DNA of 64,000 bases from Bettongia penicillata ogilbyi (Eukaryota > Chordata > Mammalia > Diprotodontia > Potoroidae): the NCBI GenBank assembly GCA_023548195.1, contig JAJHZJ010000013.1, positions 2,675,001 through 2,739,000 of the forward strand. Reading direction: 5' to 3'. Position numbers and translations under genes: made by a program. The first letter of the stretch is position 1; each line of letters starts with the position of its first letter. This document shows positions 55,233 through 64,000 of this stretch, in pieces. The notes under the pieces are model-generated. The model did not search any database, was not told the DNA's origin, and worked only from the letters and a program-made list of their open reading frames with translations.

Positions 55233-56194
55233 ATGGCAATAACCCATCTTCTCCTTATGTCTCTACACTTACATTTTAAAGATCAACTTATACATTTAGG
55301 AAGGGGTAGACACTTAGATACTGAGCTTTCAATGTTTTATCTATTTGGTAGCTATGAAATACTGTTTTATTCAATTAACAGTATGATAATGAAAAGTCTA
55401 CTAGAAAAAGACATTAGGCTGCATTGCCAGAAGTGTAGTGCCAAGAATGAATGAATAAGTGGACAAAAAAAAGCATTTTTTAAGTGTTTACTATATGCTA
55501 AGCACTGTGCTAAGGTCCTGGTTTACAGAAAAAGAGAAGTAAAATAAATTTTGCTCTTAAGGAGAATATTCTCATCCAAGGAGAGAAAACACATATAAGA
55601 AATTTGGGCTGCAGGGAAGATGGAGGGTCTGGCGGTCCTAAGGCTGTATAGCTCTAGGACAGACGGACAGGTCTAGGAGTCTTCCTTTGGGTGCATTAAT
55701 TAGCAGGTCAGATAGCAACGCCTAAGAGTACACAGTGGGAGGTCAGTGCCTAGTGGACTAGCGGAAGGCAGATGGTCCAGCCTGGTAGTTGAAGGATTGT
55801 AGTTGGTGAATCTGGGTGCTGTAAGTGGTCTTGTTAGACTAGCAAGGGAGGAAGGGCTGTAGATGCCCAGCCTACTGTCAATGAGAGGGGAGGAGTAGAG
55901 CCAAGGTTTGGAGCTGGTGGGGATCCTGAATTCTCTCCTGCTTGGGTGAGGATGTGGGATGAGGTGGGAGGGGAGCACTGGCAGGAAGGGAAGGGAGAAG
56001 GGTTTCCCATAGTCCCTATTTACTCAAGTGTTCTCTGTCCTGGTTTAGAAAGGCTACCAATAAATTGGAATACACTGAGAAGACCATCAAGATATTGAGA
56101 GGAGTTGGAATGATGCTGTATAAGGATTAAGGGAATTAGGAAGTTTTATCTGATGAAGAAAATATTTGAGAGAATGTTAATTAACTTCAAGTAT
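55233..56194. other. Mostly unassigned, with dispersed-repeat and CR1 fragments
   Basis: 55470-55600 is a copy of the short dispersed repeat ('agcactgtgctaaggtcctg'). 56065-56175 resembles the CR1/L3 3' region ('gagaagaccatcaagatatt'). 55620-56010 is GC-richer with no identifiable feature; the frame at 55700-55978 is not supported. Confidence 0.4.
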
Positions 56195-56335
56195 TTGATA
56201 GAGAAAGCACTTGTTTTGGAGTCAAGATCTGAGTTCAGATCCTGGCTCTGTTAGCTACTATCTATTTGACCTTGGACAAGTCATTGAACTGCCTTTAAAA
56301 TGAGTGGGTTGGACTTGGATGCTTAGACAGTCTGT
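56195..56335 (+). mobile_element. MIR SINE
   Basis: 'tttggagtcaagatctgagt', 'tggctctgttagctactatc', 'aaaatgagtgggttggactt'. Confidence 0.75.
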
Positions 56336-56799
56336 AAGCAAGGGTGTACTGATAAGTGTTTAACTGGTTCTCAAATATATATATCTCCTTGTGACATACT
56401 TTTAAGTTTTATTTGCATTATTAACATTTTCTCCATCACTTTCTTTTTTTTTTGTTTTTTTTCTCCACCACTTTCTTAAAGACTAAACTGTGTAGGCTTG
56501 TCTGTCATGTCTGGAAGTCTTTGGTTCTTCATCTACTTCCTGGTTCCTTTAATTCTCAGCTAAAAGCCCACCTTCTACAAGAAGCCTTTCTCAGTCCTCT
56601 TTAATGCTACTCAACAAAATAAATAAAGCCCAGATTTGTAGCCTTTGCTGATTTCTGAGGGGTAGATGTTCAAATAAAAAATTAGCCACAAGTTCTAGAG
56701 GTGACTCCAGTATACCCCTTCCCTGAAGGTTCCTTCCAGGTCAAAATGCGTGATTTTGTTTGAAGGCTGTCAGATAGAAGACTTGATTTTTGCTTGGTC
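56336..56799. other. Unassigned, with an L2 fragment
   Basis: 56530-56625 resembles L2 ('ttctacaagaagcctttctc'). The T-rich stretch 56443-56462 has no clear element. Confidence 0.4.
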
Positions 56800-57280
56800 C
56801 CAAAGGACAGAACTGGCAAAAACTGAGCTCATCAACTTTTCCCCAGAACTGATCCCTTTTACTAACTTCCTGGTTACTGTTACTGTTCTCCCAGTCATCC
56901 ATGCTTACAAGCTAGGTATCATCCTCAACTTTTCTCATGCCCCATAGCAAATCAGTTGCAAGTCCCATCAATTCATCAATTTTAACACCTCTGGCATATA
57001 CCCTTCTCTTCTCTGAGGACTGGCACCAACCTGATGCATGTCCTCAAACCTGGATTATTGTAATAGCTATCTGATTGGTGGTCCTGCCTAAAGTCTCTCC
57101 CCACTCTAGTCTAGCCTCCACTCAGATCTCAAAAAGATCTTCTTAAAAGTGCAGGCCTGACCACATCACCCACCTATTCAATAAATTCCAATAGCTCCCC
57201 ATTTCCTCTAGGACCAAATACAACATTTTCTATTCGCTTTTTAAAGTCCTTCATTGTCTGATCCATTTCAACCTTTCCAG

Positions 57281-57425
57281 TATTTTTTTTTTTTTTGGAG
57301 AGAGGCAATCGGGGTTAAGTGACTTGCCTGTCACACAGGTAGTGTATGTCTGGAGTCAAATTTGAACTCAGTTCCTCCTGACTCCATGGTCCATGCTCTA
57401 TCCACTGCACTTCCTAGCTACCCTC
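57281..57425 (-). mobile_element. tRNA-derived SINE with T(14) end
   Basis: On plus: T run 57283-57296, 'ggggttaagtgacttgcctg', 'atttgaactcagttcctcct', 'cactgcacttcctagctacc'. The duplication 'cctttccagt' lies at 57272-57281 and 57427-57436. Confidence 0.85.
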
Positions 57426-57667
57426 TCCTTTCCAGTTTTCATATACATTATTCAACTCTACATTCACTGTAATCTAGTGACACTGCCCTTCTTGCTGTTC
57501 TTTCCATAATCACTTCCATCTCTACAATCTAGTGCATTTTCACTGGCTGTCTATCGCATCTAGAATCCTCTCCTTCCTTATCTCTCTTTTATGGCTTCCT
57601 TCAACTCTCAGCTAAAGTTCTTCCTCCTACAAGAAGCCTTTCTCAATCTGCCTTAACGTCTCTGAGA

Positions 57668-57904
57668 TTGTTGCTGTTCAGTTGTTTTCATTCATTTCTG
57701 ACTCTTCATGACCCCAACTGAAGTTTTCTTGGCCAAGATTTTGGAGTCTCTAGCTCATTTTACTGATGGGGAAACTGAGGCAAACAGCGTTAAGTGACTG
57801 GCCCAGGGTCACAGCTAACATCTGAGGCCAGATTTGAACTCAAGAAGATGAGTCTTCCTGACTCCAGGCATGGTGCTCTAGCCACTGTGCCATGTAGCTG
57901 CCCT
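57668..57904 (-). mobile_element. Mar1 CORE-SINE, full length
   Basis: 'gttgctgttcagttgttttc' (tail), 'gatggggaaactgaggcaaa', 'ctgtgccatgtagctgccct' (head), all on plus. Confidence 0.88.
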
Positions 57905-58100
57905 AGCTCTGACATTATCTCCAGTTTATCCTGTATTTGTGTTTGCATGTTGTTTTCCCACTAGATTGCGATTTCCTTGAAAGCAAGTGTTGCCTCTTAT
58001 TGTTGGGTTTTGGCCTTATTCTTTATACCCCAGTGTTTAGTACTGTGCCTGGCATATAGTCAGTTTTCAGTAAATCATAAATAAATAAATATTTGACTTG

Positions 58101-60336
58101 AAGAAAGAATTCTTCTCTATATAAGGGGAAAAAAATCTTTCCCAACAATTAAAACTGTCAAAAAGTACAATGTGCTGCTTCAATGGAAAGTGCATTTCCT
58201 TCTGCTGGAGAACTGTACGTGGATATTGGATGACCTCGTGTTGGGGATATTGTAGGAAGGATTACCATTTCAGGAATGGGTCAGGGTAGATGACCTGATC
58301 AGAGGTCCTTTCTGCCTCTGAGATTCTATGACTCTATTTTTCTGAAGGAAAGACACACCATGGAACTTGCAATGCTATTGCAATTTGTCACTGAGAAACC
58401 ACACATAGATACTGAAAAACCCATCACCATATTATTCAATTGATAGCCACTTACAGGCAAGCTAGAGAGATCAATCAGCAAAAAAGGGCTTTTGATATCT
58501 GCAATAGAGAGGTTCTTATGAAATCCAGAGGAGATAGAGAGTACTTTCATTTTAAAATATACAAAGCTAGGAGTTTGCCTTATTGGAGATATAGACATAG
58601 CTATATCAAAAACATCTACACATATTTAAGGGAATGTACCAGCAATGTTAAGGGTGGGAAGCTGTTTATTTCTGATGTTTTAAAGTGCAGAGCAAAAAAG
58701 CAGAGCATTAAGGGCTACCATAAAATGTCTCATTTATTTGTTGGATATATATATATAACAGATATACAATATGTATTAGAAAAATATATATAATTACACA
58801 CACACACACACATATGAAAAAAGCCAGAGTGTAGCCCACAGGGAAATGAGCCATGGCAGGCCTGAGTGGCCTCCTTAAATGGAAATTCTAGGAGGAACCA
58901 CCCAATCAGAGGAAGAGGCTACAGAAGTGCAGATACTTCCAATGTGTGAATTTCAAGGCTAGCGTGAGTTTCTAGGATGAAGAGGTTCCCAGGGTAGGAT
59001 AGAGAAACTCCTGAGTACAGCTTGGAGAGGAATAGGTGGTTTGATAGTGATATTAAAAGCTATTGGGATCAGTGAGAATCTGTTACATGCCTGTCCCTAC
59101 CCCCTGCCCTCAGATAAATATTGGATTAATGCTATATATGCTTTTGTGCATAAGGTGGTAAAAGATCTGAAATAAAGCTCAAAAACCGTGCAGTGCTTTT
59201 CACAGGTTTAATCTATTTCAGAAGGCAATTTCTGGTGACAGTAGACTGGCTGATAAGATAACTGTGGTTGGAAGTGACCAATGGCATCTCTGGAAGGTTT
59301 CTTATTATCAGCAAGTCAACTTCCGATTCAACAGTGAAAGTTAAATAAAGGGAGTGAGCTTCTTAAAAGCAGGGACTGTCTTTGGCATCCTTGTGGCTTA
59401 GCATATTAGGCCAATAGTGGGGTTTAATAAACATTTGGTGATTGACTGATTGATTAAACTCCATAGGGTCAGGAATAATGTCTTAATTCTTTGTATCTCA
59501 ATGAAGTATTGGGCAAGTGCTTTGCATATTCCATAATTCCAAAGTTCAGGAAGCAGTTGCTGAATGAATTAATGACTCTCAGCCTGTAGTTATGTAGGTA
59601 TTCAGGTATATACAATTAAGTTATCATATATAAGTATACTTATCTTTTACATATATTCACAATGTCTATCTGAGAAATGAAACTCCTTGACCTCTTCCTC
59701 TCCCATGGTGTTTTCATCCATTCTTTATCCATTCCAGCAACTATTAAATTGATGGGAACAGAAACTATGCTCAGTTTTTACCATAAAGGCTTAAAAGTAA
59801 CTTCTTTCTCTCAGTTTAACTGATTTGCCCTTCAACAATCTCTTCCTTCAAATTCTCTTTACATTAATGTTTCTAGTCAGCCTTTCTAAATGGAATTACA
59901 ATTTGGACATTTCACTTTTTAATACATTCTCCTTTAAGGCTATTGGCCAGGTAATAGACGATCCTTTTATCAGTAATAATCTACATGTGATTATCCACTA
60001 GAATTTAGAGACACTTAAATTTTTATCACATCATATTCCAACTTTCTCTAATGTATTATTAGCAAAGAGACTAGACCATTACAAAAGCTAAAACTCACAT
60101 TAAAAACCAGACTCAAGAAAAAGTCTAATCACAGGGAGTGCATAATTAAAGTGATATTATTGGTAAATTGGAACGATTCAAAATGAAAACATACAGAATT
60201 ATATATTTATAATGTACTAAGAACAGGATAAATTTTACAATAGTCTTGAAATAAGTTCCTCAAAACAATGGATGTTCTCTTGATTCCGAGTTAAATCCCC
60301 TGCCTTCTGGAGTTTGGCACATGTAGATTCTGATAT
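58101..60336. other. Mostly unassigned; includes the EFCAB11 3' side
   Basis: 58195-58335 is a CR1/L3 3' terminus on plus ('ggatattgtaggaaggatta', 'ctgagattctatgactctat'). 58747-58812 has short TA and AC runs. 59345-59460 is an L2 tail ('cttaaaagcagggactgtct'). The EFCAB11 3'UTR should lie just left of 60337; I see no AATAAA on the minus strand close by, only a weak AATATA at 60202-60207, so its end is undetermined. Confidence 0.45.
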
Positions 60337-60418
60337 TTATGCTTCATTTTGACCATACTTCATCGCGTATTCGAAGTCTTTGAAGCTGACATGTCCATCT
60401 GAGTCTTGATCTACTTCC
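60337..60418 (-). CDS. EFCAB11: EFCAB11, last coding exon (partial gene)
   Basis: EF-hand calcium-binding domain protein 11, a small calmodulin-like protein of about 160 residues whose cellular role is poorly known. The exon encodes the final 26 residues plus the last base of a split Arg codon. It holds the EF-hand loop DQDSDGHVSFKD followed by FEYAMKYGQNEA and TAA (60337-60339). This agrees closely with my recollection of the human C-terminus (DRDSDGHVSFRDFEYALNYGQKEA). Asp stands at positions 1, 3 and 5 of the loop, with Asp, not Glu, at position 12, as I recall for the human loop. A strong acceptor, pyrimidine tract then CAG, is at 60419-60421 and beyond. Upstream exons are not in the window, so 60421-64000 would be intron. 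Confidence 0.88.
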
Positions 60419-60884
60419 CTGAAGAAAAAATAAAAAGATTAAATTTGCTGATTAAAAAATTATGCTTCAGAAGCATATGCGAGTATTTTTCTTTCATTTG
60501 CAAATCGACATGGGTCTTAGGATCAAAGGATTTAAAGCATCATCTGGTCAACCCCTGTTATTTGAGAGAACAGGAAACCAAAGGCCACAGAGAAATTGTC
60601 CCCCAAATTTAGTATTTTATCTCTCATCTCTGACAGGCTGCACCATGTGAATCTATTTATTCCCTGATCACCTCTGCCTTATAAACTTGAGCTTCTTGAA
60701 GACTTGACTCATGTGTTACCTCCTAAGGAAATCAATTCTTCCCTGATGCTCCATCAGTGAATACACTATATCCCTCAGCTCACTAGTATGTAAGTTGTTT
60801 GAAGGCAGGGGCTAATGTTTTTCATATTATTTTTGTATCTAGTCCCTAGCATGAAGGTTTACCCACATGCAGTAAATTCTCATT

Positions 60885-61090
60885 TTTATCCTCACAAGAA
60901 CCTTGGGAGGTAGGTGTTCTTCTTATCCTCATTTTACAGGAAGGGAAACCGAGGCACACGGTGGTTAATAAATGCTTGAATTGGGTCATTTAAGTGACTT
61001 GTCCAAGGTTACATAAGAAATAAGTAACAAGAATCAGGGCTCAACTTTGCTACCAGAACCAAAGTTCTCTGTGCCATACCACATTGTCTT
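60885..61090 (-). mobile_element. MIR/THER1 SINE
   Basis: 'ctcattttacaggaagggaa', 'gtgacttgtccaaggttaca', 'gccataccacattgtct' on plus. Confidence 0.7.
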
Positions 61091-61274
61091 TTCTGCAGTG
61101 CGCACATAACTAAAGGCATTGAATGCTATATGATAAACTTGTCTACCCTCCAGGTAAGGTATAAAAATCGCTGAATTAATTCCAGAAGTTACATACAAAG
61201 TCATTCTCACTATTTTATAGCTGTACCTTATGTGTTATTTATTTTATATGCAATTGCATATATTTTATAATATA

Positions 61275-61530
61275 TCTAAGAAATAATATTAATAGCTGGC
61301 TGGCATTTATATAGTGCTTTAAGATTTATGAAATGCTTTATAAATATTATCTCATTTTATCCTCATAATAAGAGGTAGGTGCTACTATTATCTCTATTTT
61401 ACAGTTGAGGTTACAGAGGGAGACAGATGTTAAGTGACTTAACCAGGGTTACACAGCTACTAAGTGTCTAAGTCTGGATTTGAACTCAGGTCTTCCTGAG
61501 TCCAGTATTCTACTCACTGTGCCACCTATT
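61275..61530 (-). mobile_element. THER1 SINE, full length
   Basis: 'atttatatagtgctttaaga', 'ctctattttacagttgaggt', 'aggtcttcctgagtccagta', 'actgtgccacctatt' on plus. Confidence 0.85.
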
Positions 61531-61924
61531 AACCTAATGAGAAATAAAATCTTGTGAGTACATGTGGTACTCCTAAAAAAACCTTTCTAATAAAATTTAA
61601 TACATGACAGTGCCTAAGTGGGGAATATTTGTTTTCAAAGCCATCATAATATAAACATATTTGCAGAAAAAATAAAATTCCCCTACCTCCTATGTAATCC
61701 CCCCCAAAAGTTTTGCCTTTTGTTATTCCCCTCCCCTAGGAAGAGGGGTTTCTCTCCACTCCCTATTTCCAATCTCTTTATACCTCTCTGGTCTCTTTTA
61801 CTCCCTTTTTATTTCAGTTTTCCTAATCCCCCTAATAAACTACAGTCTTCTTGTGGGCAGGGATTGTGTGACATTTCATGTTTGTATGTAGCACGGCGCC
61901 TTGCATATAAGGGGTGCTGAAAGG

Positions 61925-62125
61925 GATATCATTGAATCTCAAGAGTTGGAAGTGACTTCAAAAGTCATCTAGACTAATTTGCCCCTCAATGGGAATCTGA
62001 TCTACAAAATCTCCGCCAAAGGAATCATTCAATGTGTGTTTAAAGGCTTCTACGCAGGCAGCTAATCCATTTGAGCTAATCTGCTCAAATGGTTAGGAAG
62101 TTTCATTGAACTGTTCCACCAAGCA
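61925..62125 (-). mobile_element. CR1/L3 LINE 3' fragment
   Basis: 'tcattgaatctcaagagttg', 'aaagtcatctagactaattt' and 'ggttaggaagtttcattgaa' on plus are the reversed CR1/L3 3' region. Confidence 0.55.
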
Positions 62126-62479
62126 GTTATTGAGGCTTCAAGGGGAAAAGGGGAGAAGTGGGGGTGGGTGGAGGTGGCCATCCCTGCTGTCTATGGAGGT
62201 CCTCAAATCTCCAAAGCAGGTACCCTTTTGTTTTGCTTTTGGAACCTTGTAGAAATTAAAGAGAAAAAAAGGCAGAAACAACACATGGAATCTTCAGTTT
62301 AAAAACCACAAACATGTCCTTCAGTAGCGACTAATAATATCTATAGAAGTATATCTGAAAGGCATTTGATGACCAATTGTCAAAAATCTCCTCTGAATTA
62401 TTAAAACCTCATGTATCCTATATATAACTCTTACTACTAAAACAAATAATATAAAAATTAAAATTAAAATAGTCTTGAG

Positions 62480-62695
62480 GTTTGAAAAGCACTTTATAAA
62501 TATCCCATTTTACCCTTACAACAACTCTCATGGCTCTTATTATCCTCATTTCACAGATGGGGAAACAGAGACATGGTAGTTTAAGTGACTTGCCCAGGTT
62601 CACACAGCTTTAAAGTAAGAGTCTCAGGCTGGATCTGAACTTAGGTCTTTCTGACTTCAGGTCCAGCACTCTGTCCCTGTGCCACCTCTCTGCCT
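62480..62695 (-). mobile_element. THER1 SINE
   Basis: 'tttgaaaagcactttataaa', 'tttcacagatggggaaacag', 'ggatctgaacttaggtcttt', 'tgtgccacctctctgcct' on plus. Confidence 0.85.
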
Positions 62696-64000
62696 AAGAG
62701 TAATACCTCAAGAAGACCCTTAAATCTGAAATTACAAGAGGTCATTAATGTTGAATTATTTGTAAAGCAAGCTTTTAAAATATCAAGTTCTAAGATAAAC
62801 TTTCTGGAATATTTCCTTCAATGGTCCTAGATAGTGGGATAGCAATTTTTCACTGTTTTGAAATCCAGAAAATCCCTACTTTTCTGTCCTATACCAAATC
62901 CCAGTTACAAGGAATTGGTCTAAAATGCCTGGCTATATCTCTATAGCTTCTGTGATTTATTTGGCAAGATATACACAAGCATTTCATATTATATAGAACT
63001 GAAAGCAGAACAATAAATCTTTTACTGGCTATTTAGTAATGATTCGTATCACACATTACTGTCTACGGAATACAAATTGCCCCTCTCATTAAATTATACA
63101 ATTGAAGACTCCCAAGATTGCTGAAATATTCTTTCTTAAGGACATGGATTGGATAAATTGTATCTATCCTCTTCTTGAACGGTATATTTGAACTGCACAT
63201 CTTACTGTGTGGTTAAAATGAACCATCAACAAAAGCGCCATTGAGCATAGAAGCAGCTCCTGATAATTTCTGCTTTACTCATTTACTGAGATAACGGAAT
63301 AGGGATGTACTTGACTGATCTAAAAAATTCACTTTCAGTGATGTTTCTATCACAATACTATATTATTTATTGCTTACTTTTCTTGTTTTCTTTGCTAGCA
63401 TTCTCACTGCAATAACATTTACACAATATTGAGCAATATAACCAAGTAGTTTTACAATGGAGGATAGGATTGAGAGGCAATTTTTAATTTACAGATCAGT
63501 ACCCATGTTTATCCAAATAATGCACGGACCAGACTGTACTGCTGAATTTATGGAATTTTGCAATATAGAAGGGTAAAACAGTTAATGTCTTATGACCTTT
63601 TTTTCCCTCATCATATCACAGAGAACAAGGCTGGTAGTCAAGAGGAAAATGAAGCAAAAGTGTGAGTTTCATAGCTGTAATTTTAAAAGGGAAGATATAT
63701 TATTACATCTTTTACTGCAGAAACTGCATTATTCCGAAGGAATATTCCATTGCGCCAACACACAAATCATTCATGTGAGAGGACAGCAGATGGATCATGT
63801 GGGTAAAATTTTGCAGTGATTTGGGGAGAGAAATAAAATACCGTTAAGGAAGGCAGGAGGTGGAACATAAAGCTTCATTGTTCTTTTCCACAGGAGTCTA
63901 TACTTACAAGTGCTTCCTCTAGTTTCAATTGTATTCTCAAAAAAATTGCTTCCAAAAATTTCAGGACACCATGCTGAGGCACTCTGTAAATTGGAAATGT

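Larger units (their letters stand above)
56800..58100 (+). mobile_element. L2 LINE, about 0.9 kb of 3' end, split by two SINEs
   Basis: The order is that of L2: ORF2 C-terminal coding region (56810-57260; 'aactgagctcatcaactttt', 'tggattattgtaatagctat', 'caggcctgaccacatcaccc'), then 'ctacaagaagcctttctcaa' (57628-57647), then the 3' end 'gtgcctggcatatagtcag' and AATAAAT tail. SINEs lie at 57281-57425 and 57668-57904. It is the longest L2 in the window and has no intact frame. Confidence 0.8.
60421..64000 (-). other. Probable last intron of EFCAB11
   Basis: Inferred from the acceptor at 60419-60420. It contains an L2 tail (60700-60870), reversed MIR/THER1 SINEs (60885-61090, 61275-61530, 62480-62695), an L2 tail on plus (61835-61925) and a reversed CR1/L3 piece (61925-62125). 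62700-64000 shows nothing I recognise. I looked for a further EF-hand exon on the minus strand and did not find one. Confidence 0.6.

Noticed and set aside
60165..60185. Short U6 snRNA-like match ('aaattggaacgat')
   Set aside because: Only 13 bases agree; the rest of U6 and its termination signal are absent.
1..64000. CRISPR arrays, operons, bacterial-type promoters or riboswitches
   Set aside because: The sequence is mammalian nuclear DNA; no regularly spaced direct repeats or dense gene strings are present.

Overview
The window looks like mammalian nuclear DNA from a marsupial. It is AT-rich, almost free of coding sequence, and packed with marsupial-type repeats: Mar1 CORE-SINEs with a BovB-like tail, THER1/MIR, L2, CR1/L3, L1, and four HAL1 (half-L1) elements that carry ORF1 and no ORF2. 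The species cannot be fixed from sequence alone. The only host coding sequence I can support is the last coding exon of EFCAB11 (minus strand, 60337-60418). If that is right, 60421-64000 is its last intron and most of the rest is its 3' flank.

Layout: 750-6960 is a CR1/L3 element interrupted by HAL1 copy A, which is interrupted by HAL1 copy B, with two SINEs further on. 7-19 kb holds L2, an L1 3' end with an ORF2 remnant, hAT-type DNA elements, a solo-LTR-like insertion inside CR1, and many SINEs. 17520-18985 is another three-level nest (CR1 > hAT > THER1). 19129-25347 is HAL1 copy C (with 279 extra bases at its 5' end inside the target-site duplication) interrupted by HAL1 copy D. 25-38 kb holds a palindromic MITE, L2, CR1 and L1 fragments. 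38688-39679 is a degraded endogenous retrovirus 3' end with its LTR. 40-53 kb is mostly unique or very old sequence with scattered SINEs and a tail-to-tail pair of elements sharing a 3' tail. 53480-54960 is CR1/L3. 56800-58100 is a long L2 split by two SINEs. EFCAB11 lies near the right end.

No gene network is present. What works together here is retrotransposition machinery: HAL1 ends, target-site duplications and TT/AAAA insertion sites imply mobilisation by L1 enzymes supplied in trans. The observations most worth following are the 5' extension of HAL1 C, the two-module HAL1 3'UTR, the replaced 5'UTR of HAL1 D, and two CR1/L3 copies that carry the same short repeat inserted at the same point of the reverse-transcriptase active site. 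Repeat-family names come from recognition by eye, without a database, so boundaries are good to about 5-20 bases unless a duplication fixes them.
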